From positions 85,209,862 through 85,273,861 of the forward strand of contig NC_065535.1 in the NCBI RefSeq assembly GCF_932294415.1: DNA of 64,000 bases, in the 5' to 3' direction. Shown piece by piece: positions 55,596 to 64,000 of this stretch; position 1 is the stretch's first letter; every line of letters begins with the position of its first letter. A program made the position numbers and the translations under genes. The notes beneath the pieces are model-generated. The model was not told where the DNA came from and ran no database searches. It saw only the letters and a program-made list of their open reading frames with translations. This DNA comes from Quercus robur (taxonomy: Eukaryota > Streptophyta > Magnoliopsida > Fagales > Fagaceae).

Positions 55596-56120
55596 CCTTC
55601 TCAGAAATCGCACTCCAACTACCAATTCTCCAAGAATTCACTATCCAAAAATCCTAATGAAAGGGGAAAAAAATAAAAATCATAGAGGTACACAATTTGA
55701 GAATATACAGTTCCAAGTTTTTTTTTTTTTTTTTTTTTTTTTAAGAAATAGTACCAATGTTTTTTAAGCAAAAGGGCTTAAATTCTTCCATTTAAATTTT
55801 CACAAGTGAGAATAATGGCCTGTTTGGAAGTTTAGAGAGGGAGGAGAGTAGAGGAGGAAAGTAGAGGAGAATGGTTATCCTCTACCTTGTTTGGATGTTT
55901 TTAAAATTAGTAAGGGGGAATGGAGTAATTAACCCTTCCTCTTGTTTGAATGTTTTAAAAATTAGGATGAAAATGAGAGGAAATTATTTAAATAGACAAA
56001 TTTACTCCTGTTTGAAAATGGATTTGCAACATTAGTCTATAATTAATTTGTTAGATTAAATAATTATTTAATCAAACATTCTCATTCCATTAAATACCAC
56101 TAATAAAAGTATAAAACTAC

Positions 56121-56794
56121 TGTGGGGCCCAAAATCTGCGGTCCCAGCCCACCTTGTATTAAGGGCTCAAAGCCCAGGCCGAAGAGCCCTACTACCCAGG
56201 ACGTATGATGAAAGTCCCTTAAAGGCTCAAGAATGTGGCCGAGGAGGATCTCACGCTCAACACCTCACAAAACGCCTGAAGTAAAAGACAAACTCAATAC
56301 AAAAGCATTACAATGAAGAAAGTTGTCCACACCGTAATGTGGAGCCCAGCACCTGACAAGCCCATACTCCAGACCTTGCTATTCAACTTTCCCCAACCAC
56401 CCTGACGTATGAATTGATAGGACGAGTACTGACCCCAACGAAGGAAAAACTGACACGTAGGTGAAGAACGGGAAGTAAATACTAGTATAAAAGGGAAAGA
56501 TAGCGGAGACAAAAAAGGGGGGGGGGGGATCCCATAAAAAAGGAGAATGGTGAGAATAAGACGCTCCTCGGACTAAGTCCGAGGAGACAAACCTTTCAAA
56601 CCACATCCGTGCAAGGCTTAGCTATACAGGCCAAATTCGCCTTCGTATGGGCTTCCATGAAAATCATGACTAAACCGCCGCCCAATGACCAAGGTCCAGC
56701 CTTTCTATCCCACTCTCTATGAATTATATTGTTCGGGCTTTTTTATATACGAGACCAACGTTATTCTTGGGTCGTTAAAAATCGTGTCCCTACA
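56121..56794 (+). mobile_element. Solo LTR, family A, nested (TSD ACTAC)
   Basis: Runs TGTGGGGCCCAAAATC to TCGTGTCCCTACA, flanked by ACTAC at 56116-56120 and 56795-56799. A TATA box (AGTATAAAAGGG, about 56474) reads in plus orientation, giving the LTR sense strand. Confidence 0.87.
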
Positions 56795-56924
56795 ACTACT
56801 ATTAACTATTATAAAATATTTTTATTACCTCAAAAAAATTATAATAAAAATAAAAATAAATTCAAAAATTCAAAACCCAAACAAAATTCGAAAATTTGAA
56901 ACCCAAACAAAACCATGAGCTCCA

Positions 56925-57892
56925 CAGGAGGTTCAACATAAAAGAGGAACAAGCCCATTTAAGAGCATCTCCAACTGTGTAGGTAAAAGCATAAAATTCT
57001 CTATAATAGAGAATGGGACCATAAAAACATTCTCCAATGTGTTGTCTATACTAGGAAATTTTTTTGGCTCATGAACATTAGCTCATCAAGTCTGATGAGA
57101 TACTGTTCATTCTTCAAAAGTTTTTTTTTTCTATTATAATAATCAGGTGGTGAATAAAAAAACGTTGGAAAATGTGTAGTTGTTAAAAAAAGAATAAATA
57201 ATAAATGAAGAAATAATATTTAAATGAGATAGAGAATGGGATAGAGAATCTGTTGGAAAGTGTATTTGAAAAAGTGAGTAGATAAAAGGTAAAAGTCACT
57301 ATTCATTCTCCAAACAGTACAAAAATTTGATGAATTTGCTGGAGATGCTCTAACGTTGGAGCACTTCAACAACAACATCAACAACAACAGAAACAACAGC
57401 AACAGTCGTCGTCGTCGCCGGCACAGCCACTAGTTCAGAACATGCGCTTGGGTTTTAGTTTCGACGACAACACCGTTTACAAGCCCCTCTCCGCTGCAAC
57501 AAATGCCACAGGTATGACGACAGCAGCAGCAACAACATCACCAACTTACCAGCTTGATGGTGGAGGTGGTGGTGGGGCTGTAAATGTGAATGTGAATATA
57601 GGGAATATGAGTGGTGGAGAGCAAGCTAAGAGGAAAAGAGGGAGACCCAGAAAGTATGGCCTAGATGGGTCTATGGCTTTGGGTCTCACTCCTACGGCTC
57701 AGCCTGTACCTATAGCTCAGACTCAGTCAAGTGGTGGAGGTGGGTTTTCATCTCCTCATCCAGCTCCAGCTCCTCTTCCTTCGGCTCCAGCATCGCTTCC
57801 TTCTGGAGGATCATCGCCACCCACTTCGTTCAAGAAAGCTAGGGGTAAACTGCTTGGTTCTAGTAGCAAGAAGCACCAATTGGAAGCTTTGG
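56925..57892 (+). pseudogene. Captured first exon of an AHL (AT-hook motif nuclear-localised) gene
   Basis: The open frame from 57442 reads MRLGFSFDDNTVYKPLS, then an AT-hook KRKRGRPRKYGLDG, a Pro/Ala/Ser-rich linker and KKARGKLLGSSSKKHQLEAL, ending at a donor G|GTACTT after 57892. In intact AHL proteins the second hook reads RGRPPGS; here it is RGKLLGS, losing the core. Upstream the frame continues without ATG through a Gln run and, across the MITE at 56963-57350, into NVGAL, so the N-terminal coding region was split by the MITE. No PPC/DUF296 domain or second exon follows, only decayed intron sequence to about 58200. AHL proteins bind AT-rich DNA and act in chromatin and growth control; this copy cannot encode one. 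Confidence 0.8.
56963..57350. mobile_element. MITE nested in the AHL fragment (TSD TAA)
   Basis: Ends GAGCATCTCCAACTG and GCTGGAGATGCTC, flanked by TAA at 56960-56962 and 57351-57353. 388 bp, no ORF. Its termini resemble those of the elements starting at 58896, 62024 and 63068. Confidence 0.75.
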
Positions 57893-58349
57893 GTACTTAT
57901 TTTTTGTTGAATCTATATCTAGGTTTGCTTTTTAAAGTTTAAAGCTTTACCGGGTTTTTTCTTTTATGTTGTTGTCATGTACAGTGTGTGTGTGTTTGGG
58001 TTGTTTTTGCAAAAATTGTGTTTGGTTTGTAAGAAAGCACCAGGAAGATTTGTCATTTCTAGTGTTAAATTTTCTCAAAAAACAAATAAAGATTATTTAT
58101 AATCAGTTTGTAATTTTATTAATTTAGAAAGGATAAATTGAGGAATTCATTTGATCAATAATTTATCTACTCTGCTTTCCTTTCAAATCTCTCTAATTTT
58201 GGGGAATTAAAAATGAGGGGTTAGAGGTAGTTGAAACCCCTCCAAACCCTTCCCTCTCATTCCTTAAAAAACTTCCAAACAAGGTAATTGAATTACTCTC
58301 CCTCCCTTTACTCTACTCCCCTTCCTTTTTTAAACCTCCAAACAGGCCA

Positions 58350-58559
58350 TAAGTGTTAGAATTGTGTGGTTAAATGATTAAATTTATTATGTTCCAATAG
58401 CTTAACAATTGAACAATATACACCCAAAATTTGATATTTACCGATTTTTATAATCTCACTTTTTGGCAAGATTTTTTTTTTTTAAGTTACAACAATGAAA
58501 AGGGGATATTATCTCATAAGTTAAGATGAAATATCAACTAAACAACATCACATTACATT

Positions 58560-58615
<56 letters not shown>

Positions 58616-58789
58616 ATATGAAGAGATTTAATTGAAAAAAGATTGAACACAATGAAAAGATATTAAATAAATTGAAATTAGGTGGCCAAGAGAAATATAG
58701 CTATATAAGGAATAATTGAAATAAGAACAACATATATAACAACTAAGATATTCTACTCCACTAGTAAGTAAGGAGTAACTACTACTATG
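58350..58789. repeat. ECA1-locus unit 2, downstream flank (continued)
   Basis: Continues the block broken at 55815 by the PIF/Harbinger-type element. It contains 'tttttataatctcactttttggcaag', a (CT)n(AT)n microsatellite at 58561-58615 and 'gattgaacacaatgaaaag', matching 50480-50600 and 62830-62945. Confidence 0.75.
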
Positions 58790-58893
58790 ACATTATAATT
58801 CTCCTAAAGATTGTTCTGGTGCTGATAGTGGTGATGGCAATGGTTCTAAAGACGATGATGAAATTAGGTGTTGTATTGATAATGATAATGGGT
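58790..58893 (-). pseudogene. ECA1-like gene, 3' end remnant (unit 2)
   Basis: About 104 bp match the last ~35 codons of the gene at 50735-51250, from 'cattataattctcct' through the region of the SSASE tail, with substitutions that change the frame. The match stops exactly where the element at 58896 begins. The rest of the coding region is absent, while the upstream flank resumes at 60743. Confidence 0.7.
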
Positions 58894-58895
58894 TA

Positions 58896-60708
58896 GAGCA
58901 TCCACAACAGTGGAGCTAAAAATTTAGCCTTTTAGCTCCACCAAAAGTTATTTTATCTATTTTACCTACACACATGCTATAGCAGTGGATCTATTTTAAC
59001 TTTCAACACAATAAAATAATATAAACATCACAATAAAATAATATATCCCCTACAATAAAATAATATATCCCACTACCTAAAAAACATCCACAGCACCAAC
59101 CACAACCACCTCTACCATCAGCCACAGCCACAACCACACCCACAACCACCACCACCACCACCATCGGCCACAACCACCACTCTACTTTGGCAACCACAAC
59201 ACAACATAGAAAAGAAAAAAAAAACAAAAACAAAAACAAAACCACAACAACAATCACAACCCCATCACCACCACTCACTACAAACCACCAGCCATGACAA
59301 CCACAACCACAACCCACTGCCACTGCCACAACCACAACCATAAACCACAAAACTCATAGCCAAAATACACAAAACCCACTGCCAAAGCCAAAATCATCCA
59401 CCACCACCACAACCAATATCCACAAACCCACTGTCAAAATCATCCACCACCACAGCCAAAATCAACCACCACAACCACCAAAGCCATATGAAAATACATA
59501 AAAATAAAATTAAAAAAAAATGAAAAAAACCCTCAATCACAGCAAAGAGAATAAAGAGATGGGCGGCAGCGGTGGCTTGAGGCTTGAGGAGGATAGTGTC
59601 GGCATGGGTCTGATCGGCGGAAGAGAAGTGGGTCTGAGGCGGATGGGTCTAATCAGCGTTGGGTGAGCGTTGGGATGGAGGTAGGGCTGTCCACGGGTCG
59701 GTCCGGGTCGGGTTTGTGCCCAACCCGGAACCGACCCGACCAGATCGGGTCTCCAAAACTTGGACCCGCAGCCGACCCGCCGAAGGCAGCGGATCGGGTG
59801 GTCGGATGTCATCGGGTTCCGGTCGGGTATTGGTCGGTTTCAGACTGTATGAATGGTCGCCGGATTTTACAAAAATCGTCGCCGGATTTTGCCAAAATCT
59901 TTGGTTTTTGCTGGATTTGACCGGATCTCAACGAGATCAGGCCGGATCTTGAAGAGATCTCGGCAGATCTCGAATAGATCCGGCGAGATCTCAACGAGAT
60001 CAGGCCGGATCTTGAAGAGATCTCGGCAGATCTCGAATAGATCCGGCGAGATCTCAACGAGATCACGCCGGATCTCGAAGAGATCTCGGCAAGATCTCAG
60101 TGTAACTCGAGGAGATAGGACAAAATCAGACCGGTAACCACTCAAATCGGCGGAGAATAGAAATTCTGAAGAGTTTTCCGGTCGGGTCGGTTTTTCTCGG
60201 TTTTTCATGCTCAAACCCGTCAACCGACCCGCCGGTCTCGGGTTTTCTGGGCGAAGATCCGCTGCCGACCGTCGCCGGCATCGGGTCGGACGGTTTTCGG
60301 GCCGGGTCGGACGGATTGGGCGGGTTGATCGGGTTCCGGGTCTGCTTGGACACCCCTAGATGGAGGACTGGGTAGAGGCGTGGGTCGGAGGCATGGATCG
60401 GCAGCTTAGGGCTTAGGTCGACTTGGGCCAATGACGTTGAGGCCGGCGGAGGCGTGGGTCGGAGACGTTGAGACAAAGAGGTGAGAGTGACTGAGAGAGA
60501 GAACCACTTTTATTATTTTAATCGAGTCTGGGATTAAAATAATTTTTTTTTTTTTAGCTCTCATGAACAATGCACATCTATCTATAGATACACACTGTAG
60601 CAATGGAGCTAAAAAAAAAATTTAGCTCCACTGTTGGAGCATGCTTTTTGTGGTTGAGGAGCTAAAAAATACCAATATACCAATATAGCACCACTGTTGT
60701 GAGTGCTC
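58896..60708. mobile_element. TIR element replacing the unit-2 ECA1 coding region
   Basis: Ends GAGCATCCACAACAGTGG and, complemented, GAGCACTCACAACAGTGG, bounded by TTA on the left and TAA on the right (TA on both sides). The interior has CCACAACCACC low-complexity sequence (59065-59480) and a nested hAT element (59682-60358). Poly-Val ORFs on the minus strand are artefacts of the CAC repeats. Confidence 0.7.
59682..60358. mobile_element. hAT-type element with GGTCGGG ends and a 63-bp tandem repeat
   Basis: Ends TAGGGCTGTCCACGGG and, complemented, TAGGGGTGTCCAAGC, flanked by the perfect 8-bp duplication GATGGAGG (59674-59681 and 60359-60366). Inside, 59925-60105 holds nearly three 63-bp units, each made of three ~21-bp GATCTC-containing subunits. 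There is no transposase. Confidence 0.87.
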
Positions 60709-62023
60709 TAAGTCTTTAACCGTGTACTAAAATAAATAAAAAGTCTTTAACCGTGAAAACAATTTTTTTTTTAATTATATAGTAGACTGTTTTAGTGTTT
60801 AACCATGATTCGATTTGTCAATAAATTTTTGTTTCTTTTCAATTCATCTATACTTACTATTATTTAAGGGGATTCCCCTGTTTGGATTCCTCATTTTTTA
60901 GTTCAAAAATGCCCCTATACCTCTATGTTTAAGTAAAGACAAAATTAAAGGACAATCTGGTAAAAATGCAACCCTAACTCTCACTAAAATATTGCCTAAA
61001 AAATAAGATCACTCTCCTATTAATTTTCAAATTGATTTATTCACTTAGATTTTCAAAATAAAAAATTTATATATATAAAATAAAAAAACACAGTTTTTTT
61101 TTCTACAAAATAGGACCACTAAAATAAAAATAAAAAATAAAAAAGCCTCATCAGATTATTATCTTCTATTGATTATTATCTTTTAACTTTTTTTTAGTTG
61201 AATAGCAGAAATTATCTTAAATTATTATTTTTTTTTTTTTGAAAAAGAAGGTAGAGTACTTAAAATAGAATTAAGGAAAACGAATGTTTCTCTCTTGTTT
61301 TTTTAAACGATACATTAGAAAGAATGTTGGTTTGTATTGTGTTAATTATACTTATCAGAGTTCTGATTATAACAAACAATATCAATAATTTTTTTACGCC
61401 CTTTCCAAACAAAATATTAGCTAGAATGGATACAAATTTAGGAAAACGAATTGTTATGTTTTTGGATTGAAACACACGCATAGCAAAACCTGGGAGCTGT
61501 TTTTTTTAAAAAAAATTTATATGAGAACTAGTTTATCTATTTGGATGACAGTCATTTGTGGGCAACATTATTCAAGCCTGTGGGTCTCACTGGTTTAATC
61601 TTCGATTGATACATGCCTGGTGGGTGCTGACTAGTACTACCCATCTCTATTTCCTACCATGCGGTTTTGCATTATGTCAATTAGTCATTCAATAATAAAT
61701 GTAGCCTCATTATGTGGGGGCATTTATTTAACGTAGACGTTACATCTATTTAATATGGAGGTAACTGTTCTCTTAGTATACCAAAATTGGCGTCCCATTA
61801 ACTAGATACTAGTATGGAGCGACGGGCATGGTTGGATTGGAGGCCAAGGTCCCTGAGTGAACTTGACCTTCTTCCTTTACAATGTTTGGTCAGCCCACGT
61901 TGTCAGTATCTTAGTTGGGTCTGATCCTTTGTTTCTTTCTCACCCCTTCTTTATGGGCTAGGGTCTGTGAGCCTTGTGTGAAATATTCGAGCTCCACAAA
62001 TACCTTCTCAAAAATCGCTCTTA
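60709..62023. repeat. ECA1-locus unit 2, upstream and distal flank
   Basis: 60743-60865 matches the upstream flank of the intact gene (51590-51725); 61150-62006 matches 54640-55595. 'agtctttaaccgtg' is doubled at 60710 and 60742. No intact gene. Confidence 0.7.
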
Positions 62024-62710
62024 GACCATCCACAATAGTGGTGCTAAATAGCTATATTGTCAAGAAGCTAAAAACATTTACCTTTGGCACCACTACTGCA
62101 ACATGTATTTTAAGTATTAGTGGTGTAGAAGCTAAAAAAATAATAATTCGTCGGCCAGCTCACCTACTGCCGAGACCCGTCTCCCTAAGCCCCATCGCCA
62201 ATCTGTTCTGTTGGATCTTCATCTTCATATGTTCTGTTGGAGCTTGATTTTTGGGTTTGTCTTCAATTTGTGCTGGGTTTGTGTTTGTGTTTGTGTTGGG
62301 TTTCCGCCAACCCACCCCTTCCGCTAACCCAACTCGCCGACCCACGTCATGTTTGTGCTGTGTTGGTGATTTTTGATTTTGTTTATGATTGGTGATTTTG
62401 TTTGTGATTAATGATTTTGTTTAGTCTAGATTGAGGAAAAAGATTGAGGATTTGGCTTGGTGGTTTTTTTTCCCCCCTGCTGTGGACTATTGGTGGTGGT
62501 GGATGTTTGTGTTGTATTGGTGTTTTTTTTTTTTTTTTTTTTTTTGCTATGGAAGTTTTTATTATTATTCTAATGAGTTATTTGCATTATTTTAATCAAA
62601 TAGTTAAAAATATAGATCCATTGATATTGGGTATGAAGAGGTAAAATAAATAAAGTGACTTTTGTAGGTGCCAAATAACTACATTTTTAGCTCAATTACT
62701 ATAGATACTC
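62024..62710. mobile_element. TIR element interrupting unit 3
   Basis: GACCATCCACAATAGTGGTGC on the left, and the complement of the right end GAGTATCTATAGTAATTGAGC, are related to each other and to 58896-60708. It splits the unit 3 start between 'aaaaatcgctc' and 'caattctccaag'. A T run lies at 62522-62546. Confidence 0.55.
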
Positions 62711-63067
62711 TGCCAATTCTCCAAGAAAAATTCACTACCCAAAAATCCTAATGAAAGAGGAAAAAAAATCATAGAGGTACCCAATTTGAGAATTAGCAAT
62801 ACAGTTCCAAGTTTAAAATCATATAGTATTTTTATAATCTTACTTTTTGGCAAGATATTTTTTTAAAGTTATACCCCTCTCTCTCTCTCTCTTTCTCATA
62901 CGAAAAAAATTTAATTGAAAAAGATTGAACACAATGAAAAGATAGCTTAAATGAATTGAAATTAGGTGACCAGGAGAAATACAAGGAACAATTGAAATAA
63001 GAACAAATAAATGACAACATATTCTACTCCACACTTTTTGATGAACAAGATATTCTACTCCACACTA
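62711..63067. repeat. ECA1-locus unit 3, downstream flank remnant
   Basis: Matches 50080-50690 and 58440-58790 ('caattctccaagaaaaattcactac', 'cataggtac... ccaatttgagaatt' type, a CT tract at 62877-62897, 'aaagattgaacacaatgaaaag'). It ends before the ECA1 stop codon, where the next element starts. 'gatattctactccacac' is doubled at 63021-63066. Confidence 0.7.
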
Positions 63068-64000
63068 GAGCACCCACATCAGCTCGTGGATAACTTTGCA
63101 AAATAGAAAAAAGTAACAAATTTTACACAATCTCAGCAAAAAAACGCCCATATCAGTGGGTGTAAACTTGTGCATAAATGCAAGTTGCTACAGTACCCAT
63201 GCATATTTGCACGGGCACTATAGCATGTGTATATAATTTTTTAACAAAATTTTCTCTCTCCTCTCTGTACCTAACTCTCAGCTCCCTCTCTCTCTCAGGC
63301 GCACAACTCTCTCTTTCTCTCATCTCATCCATCTTTCTTCCTCTCATCAATCTTTCTTCCTCTAGCTTCTGCCGATCACCACTGACGTCGATCGCCATCA
63401 CCGCCGATCACTCTTTATTCCTTTGTTTCTCGTTGTTTTTGGGTTGAATGGGCTTGATCAGTGGGTTTCAGGTTGAATGGGGTTGAATGTCTCTCGCCAT
63501 CGCCATCGCCATCGCCACCGCTTGCCTTTGGAGGCATCGATCTTGTTTCTCATTCTTGCCATCGCCACCGAAGGCGTCGATCTTGTTGCTCAAGGTGAGG
63601 CATCGCTCTTGATAAATGAGTTTTGATCCATTTTGTTGGGTTTGTTTTTCTGGTTTTCTACCAATGGGTTGTGTGGATTCTGGTGTGATATCGATGTGGA
63701 TTGTGGGTAGGGGTGTTCGCGGTGCAATACGGTGCGGTGCGATTTAGCTAAAACCATAACTACATCGCACCTTATTTTTGAGGTCACATGTGCGGTGCGG
63801 TGTGGTGTGATGTGATGTGGTACGATTTAAAGTTTAGCCAAAACCATAACCGCACCGCACCTCTTTTTTGCGGTCACATATACGGTGCGGTGTATAAGAT
63901 GCAGTTTGAATTATTTGAAATTGATATATATTTCAAATTTTGGGTTTTTTCTACCCAGCCCGAAACTAATTTTTCCCTTTATTTTGGTCCAAGTTTTAAA
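63068..64000. mobile_element. Further TIR element(s), running out of the window
   Basis: GAGCACCCACATCAGC after TA at 63066-63067 resembles the left ends at 58896 and 62024. CT-rich and CGCCATCGCCATCG low-complexity stretches follow. At 63708 TAGGGGTGTTCGCGGTGC with repeated GCGGTGCGGTG looks like the left end of another hAT-type element (compare TAGGGCTGTCC at 59682). Neither right end is visible. No gene seen. Confidence 0.5.

Larger units (their letters stand above)
55816..58349. mobile_element. PIF/Harbinger-type non-autonomous element carrying an AHL gene fragment
   Basis: The ends are TGGCCTGTTTGGAAGTTTAG and, complemented, TGGCCTGTTTGGAGGTTTAA, with AGAGTAGAG-type similarity going on inward. 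TAA flanks it at 55813-55815 and 58350-58352. At 2534 bp it is far longer than a MITE. Inside are the AHL exon (56925-57892), a solo LTR (56121-56794) and a MITE (56963-57350), both with their own target duplications. No transposase is visible. The superfamily call rests on the TAA duplication and TIR sequence. Confidence 0.82.

Noticed and set aside
59003..59350. Poly-Val/Gly minus-strand ORF
   Set aside because: It reflects CCACAACCACC low-complexity DNA inside a transposon.
63178..63447. Plus-strand Ser/Leu-rich ORF
   Set aside because: CT-rich low complexity within a TIR element; no domain.

Overview
The window is 64 kb of nuclear DNA from a flowering plant. The genes are long and rich in introns with GT/AG junctions. 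The spacers are AT-rich and full of solo LTRs, LINE pieces, hAT, PIF/Harbinger and MULE-type elements, and the protein families are plant ones (an ankyrin-DHHC S-acyltransferase of the TIP1/PAT24 type, a plant RNI-like LRR protein, an ECA1/prolamin-like secreted protein, an AHL AT-hook protein). The repeat style suits a woody eudicot, and my guess is Fagaceae (oak/chestnut type); the sequence alone does not prove this. All gene models were built by eye: splice sites were chosen so that reading frames join and products match the remembered shape of each family.

Layout. 1-2442 is AT-rich spacer. 2443-5121 (minus) is a three-exon gene for a very acidic small protein with a basic tail and a telo-box-like promoter. 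6024-11890 is repeat-rich: a fold-back element, a direct duplication split by a solo LTR, a Tourist-like MITE and a second solo LTR. 11895-12339 (plus) is an orphan cysteine-rich ORF. 13022-26934 (minus) is a 15-coding-exon LRR gene in which most exons are 72 nt and encode one 24-residue repeat each; its leader exon and promoter lie near 28380-28600. 28600-33778 is spacer with a clean hAT element and a LINE piece. 33779-47101 (minus) is a 13-exon gene for a TIP1/PAT24-type palmitoyltransferase. Its introns hold a complete 282-bp TRIM/SMART retroelement, LINE fragments on both strands, a SINE and hairpins. 47300-49870 holds a hAT-like element and a solo LTR.

50040-63070 is the most unusual part: a locus encoding an ECA1-like secreted protein is present three times in direct tandem. 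Only unit 1 (gene at 50735-51250, minus) keeps its ORF. Unit 2 keeps the last ~35 codons and the upstream flank, with a transposon in place of the rest. Unit 3 keeps only the downstream flank before another element begins. Other insertions break up the array: an inverted pair of LTRs around a 116-bp tandem array (51834-54240), and a 2.5-kb PIF/Harbinger-type element (55816-58349) that carries the first exon of an AHL AT-hook gene and has itself been hit by a solo LTR and a MITE.

The four intact genes do not form a pathway. The DHHC enzyme and the MGGxCS start of the LRR protein (a predicted myristoylation/palmitoylation signal) both concern lipid-modified membrane proteins, but a link between them is speculation. 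I saw no CRISPR array, rRNA, convincing tRNA gene or bacterial feature.
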